Of a stretch of 64,000 nucleotides of DNA, positions 17,264 to 25,615 are shown one piece after another (the stretch's first letter is position 1; every line of letters starts with the position of its first letter). The stretch is from Neorhizobium alkalisoli (GTDB lineage Bacteria; Pseudomonadota; Alphaproteobacteria; Rhizobiales; Rhizobiaceae): contig NZ_PVBN01000014.1 of NCBI RefSeq assembly GCF_002968635.1, positions 95,618-159,617 on the forward strand, in the 5' to 3' direction. The notes below the pieces were generated by a model, which was not told the origin of the DNA, did not search any database, and saw only the letters and a program-made list of their open reading frames with translations. A program made the translations under genes and the position numbers.

Positions 17264-18286
17264 TTATTGACCGACCGCCTCGTTCCAGGTCTTGACCCAG
17301 CCGGCCCGGTTGTCGAGCGCCACGGCGGACGGAATGAGCTTCAAGCTTTTTGCCGTTTCCTCGCCATAGGTAAGGTTGTTGGCAGCGGCTTCGGAGAGTT
17401 TGACCTCCTTGTTGGCCGGGCTGTCGATCACCTTTTCGCCGATCTTCGTCTGGATGTCGGCCGACAGCCAGAAATCCATGAACTGCAGCGCCAGATCGCG
17501 GTTCTTGGAGCCCTTGGTGACGACCATGACGTTCATGCCGCCGGTCTGGCCTTCCTTCGGGGTGGCCCAGGCGATCGGCATGCCGAGCTTGGTGAAGGGA
17601 GCCCAGGTAAAGCGGCCGATCGGCGCGGCCCAGATTTCTTCCTGCTGCATCAGCTGCACAAGCTGCGAGGACTTTTCGTAGAAGGTGACGATCTCGTCCT
17701 TCTTTTCGCCGACCGCTGCGATGGCGGCCTTCAGGTCCGGCGTGTCCTTGCCGAGCGCCTGGCCGAGCATGTAAAGCGCCGGCGGCCCCTGGTTGGTGGT
17801 GACGTTCGGCCAGGCGATATGGCTTGCATATTCCGGCTTCAGGAGATCGGCCCAGGACTCGATCTTCATCTTGTCGGAACGGTAGGCGATCGAGGTGGCG
17901 TAGAAGGTGTAGCCAACGCTCATGCCGTCCTTGTTCGGATCCTTGGCGATGTCGTAGAGCTTTTCGAAATTGGAGAGCTTGAACGTATCCACCTTGTCGA
18001 TCAGTCCGGCGCGGGAAGCGGCCAGCGCATCAGCCATGGAGACGACGGCCATGTCGACGACGGGATTGGCCTTGTTGGCTTCCATCTTGGCAATGCGCTC
18101 GACGCTGTTGCCGGTCTCCACGACCAGCTTGCAGCCGCAGATCTTCTCGAAGGGATCGTAGATGATCTGCTTGTACTCGTCCTGCGCCAGCGCATAGACG
18201 GAGATCGTCAGCGTCTTTTCCTGGGCCTGAGCCGCCCCTGTGGCGAGCATCAGGACAGCGCCCGATGCAAAAATGACCTTCTTCAT
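17264..18286 (-). CDS. Extracellular solute-binding protein (family 1, PotD/AfuA-like)
   Basis: Periplasmic binding protein, 340 aa, signal peptide MKKVIFASGAVLMLATGAAQA. The mature protein begins QEKTLTISVYALAQDEY; the fold is the PotD-type cluster (IESWADLLKPEYASHIAWPN). A CGC pair near residue 50 could form a disulfide. It overlaps the LacI regulator gene by four bases. Three nucleoside/base salvage enzymes are encoded in the same operon, so a purine nucleoside or related compound is the inferred ligand, which would be unusual for this SBP class. Confidence 0.9.
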   Translation of the reverse strand: MKKVIFASGAVLMLATGAAQAQEKTLTISVYALAQDEYKQIIYDPFEKICGCKLVVETGNSVERIAKMEANKANPVVDMAVVSMADALAASRAGLIDKVDTFKLSNFEKLYDIAKDPNKDGMSVGYTFYATSIAYRSDKMKIESWADLLKPEYASHIAWPNVTTNQGPPALYMLGQALGKDTPDLKAAIAAVGEKKDEIVTFYEKSSQLVQLMQQEEIWAAPIGRFTWAPFTKLGMPIAWATPKEGQTGGMNVMVVTKGSKNRDLALQFMDFWLSADIQTKIGEKVIDSPANKEVKLSEAAANNLTYGEETAKSLKLIPSAVALDNRAGWVKTWNEAVGQ

Positions 18287-19353
18287 CGCGTAAGTTCTCC
18301 TGCTGTCGGTTTTATCGTTGAGGTTTGGGCATGCGAATTCGGAACGCCGCTGGATTGGCGGACGACAAGCTGCATGGGCACGCGGTCGCGGCCTGACGCG
18401 ACCTTTCCCGCCATCCCCGGTTCAATGCCGCCGGCAGCTTCGATGGCACCGGTAAGTGCTGCGACCGCAAGATCGGCAATTTTTGCCATATCCATGCGCA
18501 TGGTGGTGAGAGCCGGAGTAACCACAGGCGACCAGACGAGATCATCGAAGCCTGTGACGCTGACCTTTTCCGGCACGCGGATGCCCGCGCGCTGCAACTC
18601 GGTAAGAGCCCGGAGCGCCGAAAGGTCGGAAACCGCAGCAAACGCCGTAAATCCCGCCTTCGCCTTGGCCGCCAGACCGAGGGGACAGCCCTTGCCTGAA
18701 AGAGCCTCCACCTTTTCGATCCACAGGGTTTCGCATTCGACATCGGCGCCGAGACCCGCCTTCAACCCGCCGATGCGGTCGTTCTGCACATTGGACGAAC
18801 TGCCCGTTCCGATCAGCAGGACCTTGCGGTGTCCGAGGGCGGCAAGATGCCGGCCCATCTGCGCGCCGCCGTCCCAATGGTCGGCCGAAACGGTGTTGCC
18901 CGGCGTCGACGGCGTATCGATGACTGCGACGGGACAACCGACATCGGCGATCCGCGTGCCGCGCCGGGGCACGATGACCATGCCGTCGACGCCGCGTTCG
19001 AGGAGCCGGTTGATCGCCTCCGTCTGCTGTCCGATATCGCCGCGGGAGTCGGCGATCAGCACGCCGAAGCCGGCATTCGCGGCGGCATTCTCGATCGCCT
19101 GGGCGATCTGCGGAAAAAGCGGATTGGCGATGTCAGGCAGCACGAGGCCGAGCACGCCGGTGCGGCCGGTCCGGAGCGCCCGCGCCGTCAGACTCGGCAC
19201 ATATCCGAGCTCGGCCGCCTTGGCGCGAACCTTCTCGACGAGCTCCGGAGATACCCTGCCCTTGCCGGAAAGCGCATTCGACACGGTCGCCGCCGACACA
19301 CCCAGTGCGGCCGCAATCGCGCTCATGTTCGACCCGGTTCGGACAGTCTTCAT
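18283..19353 (-). CDS. LacI-family transcriptional regulator
   Basis: 356 aa. The N-terminal HTH (MSAIAAALGVSAATVSNALS) and hinge (VPSLTARALRTGRTGVLGLV) are classic LacI/PurR features, followed by a periplasmic-binding-like effector domain. It is the first gene of the purine-salvage/transporter operon and overlaps the SBP gene by four bases. A perfect palindrome with a central CG lies just upstream of its ATG, so autorepression of the whole operon, relieved by a nucleoside or base, is the likely mode. An in-frame ATG at 19326 is an alternative start. Confidence 0.92.
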   Translation of the reverse strand: MKTVRTGSNMSAIAAALGVSAATVSNALSGKGRVSPELVEKVRAKAAELGYVPSLTARALRTGRTGVLGLVLPDIANPLFPQIAQAIENAAANAGFGVLIADSRGDIGQQTEAINRLLERGVDGMVIVPRRGTRIADVGCPVAVIDTPSTPGNTVSADHWDGGAQMGRHLAALGHRKVLLIGTGSSSNVQNDRIGGLKAGLGADVECETLWIEKVEALSGKGCPLGLAAKAKAGFTAFAAVSDLSALRALTELQRAGIRVPEKVSVTGFDDLVWSPVVTPALTTMRMDMAKIADLAVAALTGAIEAAGGIEPGMAGKVASGRDRVPMQLVVRQSSGVPNSHAQTSTIKPTAGELTR

Positions 19354-19360
19354 CAGGGAC

Positions 19361-19382
19361 CCTGCTTAAACGTTTAATCAGG
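19361..19382. promoter_or_regulatory. Probable LacI-type operator
   Basis: TTAAACGTTTAA (19366-19377) is a perfect 12-base palindrome with the central CG typical of LacI/PurR operators. CCTG and CAGG arms extend it to 22 bases with one mismatched pair. It starts eight bases upstream of the regulator ATG at 19353 and lies between that gene and the divergent amidase, so one site could control both directions. Confidence 0.75.
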
Positions 19383-19498
19383 ATAGAGGGGTCGGATTGC
19401 TTTGTCGAGTCGTTTACATGCCCTCCCACAACTTGTCCCGGGCTCCTTGACTTTTGCAGCTTCCCGGAAGGAAATCCACGCTGCCATGGGAGACGGAC

Positions 19499-20926
19499 AT
19501 GCAGGACGAGGAAATTACCGGACTTTCCGCCACCGAACTTTCGGACGCGATCCATGATGGCCGGGCATCCTGCACCGATGTGATGAAAGCCTATCTCGCG
19601 CGGATCGGGAGGTTGAACCCGTCAATCAATGCCATCATCAGCCTTCGCGATACCGACGCCCTGCTCGCCGAAGCGGCTGCCCGCGACGCGGACCTGGCCG
19701 GGGGAACCTCACGCGGCTGGATGCACGGGATGCCGATCGCCATCAAGGACCTCTGCGAGGTAAAGGGCATCCGCTGCACCTATGGCTCACCGCTGTTTGC
19801 CGATTTCGCGCCTGATAAGGACGAGGTGATGGTGGAGCGTATCCGTGCGGCGGGCGCGATCATCATCGGCAAGACCAATACGCCCGAGCAGGGGTTCGGC
19901 TCGCAGAGCTACAACCCGGTGCACGGCACGACGAAAAATCCCTACGACCTCACAAAGACCGCCGGCGGATCGAGCGGCGGCGCCGCAGCCGCCCTTGCAG
20001 CGCATCTGCTGCCCATCGCCGACGGCAGCGATATGATGGGATCGCTCCGAAACCCCGCCGCCTTCAACAACGTCGTCGGCTTTCGCCCGAGCTACGGCCG
20101 CATCCCCTCCTCGCTGAAACTCGAACTCTTCATGGGCCAGCTCTCCGTGATGGGGCCGATGGGCCGCACCGTGCGCGATGCCGCAGCACTGCTCTCCACC
20201 CAGGCAGGCTACGATCAGCGCGATCCGCATTCGCTGGCGACCGAAGACCTGACGCCGGACGAAAACCGCGACTTTGCCGGCGCCCGCATCGCCTGGCTGG
20301 GCGACCTCGGCGGCTACCTGCCTTTCGAGCCCGGCGTTCTGGAACTCTGCCGCGCCACCCTGCCCGTTTTCGAGCGGATAGGCTGCAAGGTCGATGATGT
20401 CGTGCCGGATTTCGACATGGCGGATGTCTGGCAGTCCTGGACGACGCTCCGGAGCTGGCTTGCCGCCGCCAAGATGCGGGATACCTATGACGATCCGGCA
20501 AAGCGGGCGAAGGTAAAGCCCGAGATCATCTGGGAGATCGAGCACGGCCTCGACATGACCGGACGCGAGGTGCATTTCGCCTCGAAACGCCGGAGCGCCT
20601 GGTATCAGTATCTTCTGATGCACTTCGAGCGCTACGACTACCTGATCCTGCCCTCCGCGCAGGTCTTCCCTTTCGACGCGACGACGCATTGGCCGAAGGA
20701 GGTCGGCGGACGGACGATGGATACCTATCACCGCTGGATGGAAGTGGTGATCGGCCCCTCCATGGCCGGCCTGCCGGTCGCAGCCATGCCGGCCGGCTTC
20801 GGTGCGAATGGCCTTCCGACCGGCATCCAGATCATCGGCCGCCCGCGAGCGGATAAGGCGGTGTTCGAACTGGCGCTGGCATATGAGGCCGCGACCGACT
20901 GGCTGGACCGGAGGCCGAGGCTTTAG
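19499..20926 (+). CDS. Amidase (amidase-signature family)
   Basis: 475 aa Ser-cisSer-Lys hydrolase acting on C-N amide bonds. Catalytic residues can be placed at Lys83 (IAIKDL), Ser158 in AGGSSGGAAAALAA and Ser182 in MMGSLRNPA; the Ser158-Ser182 spacing of 24 equals that in characterised amidases. ATG 19499 has GGGAGA six bases upstream. It is divergent from the LacI regulator and may belong to the same regulon, perhaps releasing a base or amine from an amide, but the substrate is unknown. No signal peptide, so cytoplasmic. Confidence 0.9.
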   Translation: MQDEEITGLSATELSDAIHDGRASCTDVMKAYLARIGRLNPSINAIISLRDTDALLAEAAARDADLAGGTSRGWMHGMPIAIKDLCEVKGIRCTYGSPLFADFAPDKDEVMVERIRAAGAIIIGKTNTPEQGFGSQSYNPVHGTTKNPYDLTKTAGGSSGGAAAALAAHLLPIADGSDMMGSLRNPAAFNNVVGFRPSYGRIPSSLKLELFMGQLSVMGPMGRTVRDAAALLSTQAGYDQRDPHSLATEDLTPDENRDFAGARIAWLGDLGGYLPFEPGVLELCRATLPVFERIGCKVDDVVPDFDMADVWQSWTTLRSWLAAAKMRDTYDDPAKRAKVKPEIIWEIEHGLDMTGREVHFASKRRSAWYQYLLMHFERYDYLILPSAQVFPFDATTHWPKEVGGRTMDTYHRWMEVVIGPSMAGLPVAAMPAGFGANGLPTGIQIIGRPRADKAVFELALAYEAATDWLDRRPRL

Positions 20927-20973
20927 CCATTCAGCACAAGTCCAACGCAGTTATGAGGCGGCACGGCAGTCCT

Positions 20974-21068
20974 AACCCTCCCCCTTGTGGGGAGGGTGGC
21001 AGGCAGGCGGGAGGGGCTTTTCATGCGGAGCGAAGTCCCCTCCCCACCCCTAGCCACAAGGGGGGGGC
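20974..21068. repeat. GC-rich inverted intergenic repeat
   Basis: CCCTCCCCCTTGTGGGGAGG begins the left side and CCCCTCCCCACC with CCACAAGGGGGG closes the right, giving an imperfect long hairpin between two convergent genes (amidase and LysR). It resembles the repeats at 1.8 kb in style and may act as a bidirectional transcription barrier. Confidence 0.65.
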
Positions 21069-21087
21069 GCAAAGCCAGCCGCCGCCC

Positions 21088-22032
21088 TTACCACCCCACC
21101 ACCTCTTCCTTTTCGCGATACCGCCCAACCTCCTCCAGCAGCCAGGCCCGGAAGGCCGCGACCGGCCGGAAATCCGCCTTACTCATCGGCGCTACCGCAT
21201 AGTAGGCACTCGGGCTCCTGACCTGATGGGGAAACGCTTCGACGAGCTGCCCGCTCGCCAGTTCCGAGTCGATCAGAAAAAGCGGCATCAGCGCCACACC
21301 TAGCCCGGCAATACAGGCCTGCGCCACGTTGCCGAACTGTTCGAAGCGCATGCCCTGCGACGGCGTGCCGGCGATGCCGAGGCTCTCGAACCAGTGGCTC
21401 CACGCACCCGGTCGCGAGGCCATGTGCAGCAACGGCAGGCGCAGAAGGTCTTCACCCTTGTTGACGGGATGGGATTTGAGAAAGGCAGGCGATGAAACCG
21501 GCGCCACCATTTCTTCCATCAGGAAGGTGCATTCGGCACCAGGCCAGTCCGGTTGACCTATGTGGATCGCCATGTCGATGCCGTCGCGGTCAAAGTCGAA
21601 GACGCCGATGCGGGTGGCGAAATTCAGCGTGATCTCCGGATGACGGGCGACGAACTGCGGAATACGCGGCATCAGCCAGCGGGTGCCGAAGGTCGGCAGG
21701 ATCGCGAGGTTCAACTGGTCGCTATGCCGTTTGGTCATGGCGGCTAGCGAGGCTGAACGGATCTGCGCAAGCGCGCTCGCCACCGCTTTGGCGTAATCCG
21801 CGCCGGCGGCGGTCAGCACCACACCGCGGCTGGTACGATCGAAAAGCAGTATCCCCAGCTGCTCCTCAAGGCCGGAAACCTGGCGGCTGATCGCTCCTTG
21901 GGTCAGTGACAGTTCCTCCGCCGCGCCGGAGAAGCTGCCCAGTCGCGCAACGGAATCGAAGGCCGCGAGCGCCGATGTGGAAGGAAGGAGTTTTCTCGAA
22001 AGGTTCACCATGGCGGTATTACTATAGATCAT
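21088..22032 (-). CDS. LysR-family transcriptional regulator (GcvA-like), probable regulator of gcdH
   Basis: 314 aa. The HTH region PSTSALAAFDSVARLGSFSG then EELSLTQGAISRQVSGLEEQ is the GcvA-type subgroup, followed by the effector domain. It is divergent from glutaryl-CoA dehydrogenase with 81 bases between the starts, the classic LysR-target arrangement. The start may instead be the ATG at 22011 (MVNLSRKLLPSTS); neither has a good ribosome site. Confidence 0.88.
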   Translation of the reverse strand: MIYSNTAMVNLSRKLLPSTSALAAFDSVARLGSFSGAAEELSLTQGAISRQVSGLEEQLGILLFDRTSRGVVLTAAGADYAKAVASALAQIRSASLAAMTKRHSDQLNLAILPTFGTRWLMPRIPQFVARHPEITLNFATRIGVFDFDRDGIDMAIHIGQPDWPGAECTFLMEEMVAPVSSPAFLKSHPVNKGEDLLRLPLLHMASRPGAWSHWFESLGIAGTPSQGMRFEQFGNVAQACIAGLGVALMPLFLIDSELASGQLVEAFPHQVRSPSAYYAVAPMSKADFRPVAAFRAWLLEEVGRYREKEEVVGW

Positions 22033-22113
22033 GGCGGGATGAGTAAACGGTGCTTGCTCTCAGGGGCGGCGCGACGATAATTCCTTCAACCTTGAAATTG
22101 GAGGCAGGCACCC

Positions 22114-23289
22114 ATGGCATTTTCCTGGAACGATCCCTTTCTCATCGAAGATCAGCTGACCGACGAGGAGCGGATGATCCGCGATGCGGCCGCCGCCTTC
22201 GCCAAATCCGAACTCCTGCCGCGCGTTCAGGAGGCCTATATGGGCGAGACGACCGAGCCCGAGCTTTTCAAGCTGATGGGCCAGACCGGTCTGCTCGGGG
22301 TCACGCTGCCGGAAGAATATGGCGCTGCCAACGCATCCTACGTGGCCTACGGCCTCGTCGCCCGCGAGATCGAGCGTATCGATAGCGGCTATCGCTCGAT
22401 GATGAGCGTCCAGTCCTCGCTGGTCATCTACCCGATCTATGCCTACGGCTCCGACGAGCAGAAAAAGAAATACCTGCCGGGCCTCGTCTCCGGCGACCTG
22501 ATCGGCTGTTTCGGCCTGACCGAACCGGATGCCGGCTCCGATCCGGGCGGCATGAAGACCCGCGCCGAGAAGATCGAAGGCGGCTACCGCCTGCGCGGTT
22601 CGAAGATGTGGATTTCCAACGCGCCGATCGCCGACGTCTTCGTCGTCTGGGCGAAGTCGGAAGCCCATAACAACGAGATCCGCGGCTTCGTGCTCGAAAA
22701 GGGTATGAAGGGCCTTTCGGCACCCAAGATCGGCGGCAAGCTGTCGCTGCGCGCCTCGATCACCGGCGAAATCGTGCTCGACAGCGTGGAAGTCGGCGAA
22801 GATGCGCTGTTGCCGAACGTTTCGGGCCTCAAGGGTCCGTTCGGCTGCCTCAACCGGGCCCGCTACGGCATTTCCTGGGGCGTCATGGGTGCGGCGGAAG
22901 ACTGCTGGTTCCGCGCCCGCCAGTACGGTCTCGACAGAAAGCAGTTCGGCAAGCCGCTCGCCGGCATGCAGCTCTACCAGAAGAAGCTCGCCGACATGCA
23001 GACGGAGATTGCGCTTGGCCTGCAGGCATCCTTACGCGTCGGCCGGCTGATGGACGAGCATCGGATGGCGCCGGAAATGATCTCCATCGTCAAGCGCAAC
23101 AACTGCGGCAAGGCGCTGGATATCGCCCGCCAGGCCCGCGACATGCACGGCGGCAACGGCATCCAGATCGAGTTCCACGTCATGCGCCATTCGCAGAACC
23201 TGGAAACGGTCAACACCTACGAGGGCACGCATGACGTTCACGCGCTGATCCTCGGCCGCGCCCAGACGGGTATTCAGGCGTTTTTCTGA
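22114..23289 (+). CDS. gcdH: Glutaryl-CoA dehydrogenase
   Basis: 391 aa acyl-CoA dehydrogenase that oxidises and decarboxylates glutaryl-CoA to crotonyl-CoA in lysine/tryptophan/glutarate catabolism. The catalytic Glu370 lies in NTYEGTHDVHALILGRA. GCFGLTEPDAGSDPGGMKT is the FAD/substrate signature, and the glutaryl-binding RARYGISWGVMGAAEDCWF matches the GCDH subgroup rather than other acyl-CoA dehydrogenases. Length fits. GGAGGC lies upstream of the ATG. A strong terminator follows. Confidence 0.94.
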   Translation: MAFSWNDPFLIEDQLTDEERMIRDAAAAFAKSELLPRVQEAYMGETTEPELFKLMGQTGLLGVTLPEEYGAANASYVAYGLVAREIERIDSGYRSMMSVQSSLVIYPIYAYGSDEQKKKYLPGLVSGDLIGCFGLTEPDAGSDPGGMKTRAEKIEGGYRLRGSKMWISNAPIADVFVVWAKSEAHNNEIRGFVLEKGMKGLSAPKIGGKLSLRASITGEIVLDSVEVGEDALLPNVSGLKGPFGCLNRARYGISWGVMGAAEDCWFRARQYGLDRKQFGKPLAGMQLYQKKLADMQTEIALGLQASLRVGRLMDEHRMAPEMISIVKRNNCGKALDIARQARDMHGGNGIQIEFHVMRHSQNLETVNTYEGTHDVHALILGRAQTGIQAFF

Positions 23290-23320
23290 TCCCGAGCGAT
23301 CTTGACTCTTCGACATATCC

Positions 23321-23350
23321 GCCCGGCCGCTTCAGCGTGCCGGGCTTTTC
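23321..23350 (+). terminator. Intrinsic terminator after gcdH
   Basis: GCCCGGC (23321-23327) pairs with GCCGGGC (23339-23345), with an inner CGC/GCG extension, and TTTTC follows. Confidence 0.8.
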
Positions 23351-23492
23351 TATCAGCAACGCCCTCGGTAACGGCACACTCGTCGTCCGAAAATCGCACC
23401 CGGCCATCTCGCGCGAGGATTGAAAATCCCGTCCATCACCAATTATAAAACGCAGAGCCGTTTTGGACTTCGACGCAAAGAGGGGGAACACA

Positions 23493-23833
23493 ATGATCTT
23501 GTGGAGCGGTCAGGGCTATCTCGTGGCGGTCATCATCTTCTGCGCGTCGCTGCTGATGAACCTCATTGTCGACGGCATCTATGGGTCGGGCTCTTATGGC
23601 GCCGACACTGGGGCTTCGCCACAGCACTGTTGATCGCGGCGGTGTGCATCTGGTTCCTCGGAAGCGCGCTTCAGAAGAGCGAGGATCGCGTCGTCATCGA
23701 CAAGGACACCGGGGAAGAGCTTGTCATCAATCGATCGAACCACAGCCTCTTCTTCATCCCCATGAGACTATGGGCCTTTCCCCTGCTTGCAGGGGCTGTT
23801 CTGGTTCTTGGCAAGACCGCCCTCGGCATCTGA
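23493..23833 (+). pseudogene. Small inner-membrane protein gene broken by a one-base frameshift
   Basis: The ATG at 23493 (AGGGGGA eight bases upstream) opens MILWSGQGYLVAVIIFCASL but hits a stop at codon 47. From 23597 the adjacent frame continues as WRRHWGFATALLIAAVCIWF and ends at 23833 with NHSLFFIPMRLWAFPLLAGA and a last hydrophobic segment. Adding one base after TAT at 23595-23597 joins the two as GSYWRRHWGFATALL, making a single protein of about 113 aa with three membrane segments. That architecture matches a family of short bacterial membrane proteins I recall, with a SLFFIP motif. No slippery heptamer is seen at the junction, so a true indel or a sequencing error is more likely than programmed frameshifting. 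Function unknown. Confidence 0.75.
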
Positions 23834-24050
23834 CCCGATAACCGCTTCCTGCACCATCCCACGCCGCTTTCCGGTCGATCAGATATTCTGCCGCACCGAC
23901 ATAGTTCCCGCGCCTGTGCTTTTTATTAGTAATACTTTTTCGCCAGCCCATTGATTACAAGCGGCATTTATCTTACGTCAGCACCGAAATCCCCATCTGC
24001 CGGCGACCGCGAACCCGCCGATCCCCCCTTTGGTAATGAAAGTGGCCCTC

Positions 24051-25487
24051 ATGCAGACCTATCCTGACGTAAAACTTTTCATCAACGGCGAATGGCGTGA
24101 TGCCATCGGCGGCGAGACCCTGTCCGTCGTCGATCCCGCAACCGAAGAGGTGATCGGCAAGATCGCCCATGCCCGCAAGGCCGATCTCGATCGGGCGCTG
24201 GAGGCAGCAGACAAGGGCTTCAAGATCTGGCGCGACACTTCGGCCTTCGAGCGCTCGAAACTGATGCGAAAGGCCGCCGACATCATGCGCTCGCGCGTTG
24301 ATGCCATCGCCTACATGATGACGCGCGAACAGGGCAAGCCGCTCGCCCAGTCGAAGATGGAAGTCCTGGGCGCCGCCGATACGATCGACTGGTTCGCCGA
24401 GGAAGCCCGCCGCACCTATGGCCAGATCATTCCGGCCCGCTTCAGCGGCGTTTCCAACATGGCGATCAAGCTGCCGGTCGGTCCGGTCGCGGCTTTCACC
24501 CCCTGGAATTTCCCGATCAACCAGATCGTCCGCAAGCTTTCCGCAGCACTTGCCACCGGCTGTTCGATCATCGCCAAGGCACCGGAAGAAACGCCGGCCT
24601 CCCCGGCGGAACTGATCCGCGCATTTGCCGATGCCGGCATTCCGGCGGGTGTCGTTAACCTGGTCTACGGCATTCCGGCCGAGATCTCGGAATACCTGAT
24701 CCCGCACCCGGTCATCCGCAAGATCTCCTTCACCGGCTCCACGCCGGTCGGGAAACATCTGGCGGCACTGGCCGGCAAGCACATGAAGCGCGCCACGATG
24801 GAACTCGGCGGCCATGCGCCGGCGATCATCTTCGACGACGCCGATCTTGAAAAGGCGATCGAGGTCACGTCGCTCGCGAAGTTCCGCAACGCCGGCCAGG
24901 TCTGCGTCGCGCCGACCCGTTTCCTCGTGCAGGACGGTATCGCCGACAGGTTCATGGAAGGTTTTGTCAAAGCTGCTCGGGCGATCAAGGTCGGCAACGG
25001 CCTGGAAAACGGCGTCACCATGGGCCCGCTCGCCAACGACCGGCGCATCCCGGCCATGGAAGACATGATCCATGACGCGGTGTCGAACGGTGCCGAACTG
25101 AAGACCGGCGGCAAGCGCATCGGCAACAAGGGCTATTTCTTCGAGCCGACCGTGCTCGCCGACGTGCCGACCTCCGCCAAGGTGATGAACGACGAGCCAT
25201 TCGGTCCGCTTGCGATCGTCAACCGTTTCTCGCATTTCGAGGACGCGATCGCGGAAGCCAATCGCCTGCCCTTCGGCCTTGCCTCCTATGCCTTCACGGG
25301 TTCGGTGAAGACCGCCCATGCTCTCGGCCGCGAGATGGAAGCCGGCATGCTGACGATCAACCACAACGGTCTTGCCATTCCCGAAGTGCCCTTCGGCGGC
25401 ATCAAGGATTCCGGTTACGGCACGGAAGGCGGTTCGGAAGCCGTCGACGCCTACCTCGAGACCCGCTTCGTCAGCCAGATGAGCTGA
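24051..25487 (+). CDS. NAD(P)-dependent succinate-semialdehyde-type aldehyde dehydrogenase
   Basis: 478 aa member of the ALDH superfamily, GabD/alpha-ketoglutarate-semialdehyde group. The catalytic Cys285 is in NAGQVCVAPTR and the general base Glu251 in MELGGHAP. PWNFPINQIVRKLSAALATG and FTGSTPVGK are the cofactor-binding segments. ATG 24051 (MQTYPDVKLFINGEW) matches the usual N-terminus; TTG 24030 and ATG 24036 are in frame. Substrate (succinate semialdehyde, 2-oxoglutarate semialdehyde or similar) is not resolved. It stands alone and ends in a terminator. Confidence 0.88.
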   Translation: MQTYPDVKLFINGEWRDAIGGETLSVVDPATEEVIGKIAHARKADLDRALEAADKGFKIWRDTSAFERSKLMRKAADIMRSRVDAIAYMMTREQGKPLAQSKMEVLGAADTIDWFAEEARRTYGQIIPARFSGVSNMAIKLPVGPVAAFTPWNFPINQIVRKLSAALATGCSIIAKAPEETPASPAELIRAFADAGIPAGVVNLVYGIPAEISEYLIPHPVIRKISFTGSTPVGKHLAALAGKHMKRATMELGGHAPAIIFDDADLEKAIEVTSLAKFRNAGQVCVAPTRFLVQDGIADRFMEGFVKAARAIKVGNGLENGVTMGPLANDRRIPAMEDMIHDAVSNGAELKTGGKRIGNKGYFFEPTVLADVPTSAKVMNDEPFGPLAIVNRFSHFEDAIAEANRLPFGLASYAFTGSVKTAHALGREMEAGMLTINHNGLAIPEVPFGGIKDSGYGTEGGSEAVDAYLETRFVSQMS

Positions 25488-25512
25488 GCGCTCACCCGCT
25501 AGCCAAATCCGG

Positions 25513-25550
25513 AACCGGCCGCTGCTTTCCGCATCGGCCGGTTTTCTTTT
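25513..25550 (+). terminator. Intrinsic terminator after the aldehyde dehydrogenase
   Basis: AACCGGCC (25513-25520) pairs with GGCCGGTT (25536-25543), followed by TTCTTTT. Confidence 0.75.
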
Positions 25551-25615
25551 GCCCCTTGCCTCCACCAGACGAGTCGACTAGCAAAACAAAAAGGGAACAT
25601 CACGAAGGTGAAGCG

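Noticed and set aside
17189..19369. A 726-codon open frame on the plus strand
   Set aside because: It lies antisense to the SBP and LacI genes, both with clear family motifs and start signals; its translation is low-complexity and Arg/Asp/Val-rich, as expected of a high-GC shadow frame.
23590..23610. Programmed frameshift at the small membrane protein gene
   Set aside because: No slippery heptamer and no clear downstream pseudoknot, so an indel is the simpler explanation.
25511..25543. GGAAC followed later by GGTT upstream of the AlkD-like gene
   Set aside because: The spacing is 23 bases, outside 16-17, and the bases form the stem of an intrinsic terminator.
23973..25565. A 530-codon open frame on the minus strand
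   Set aside because: Antisense to the aldehyde dehydrogenase gene, which has its catalytic Cys and Glu; no motif in the shadow translation.
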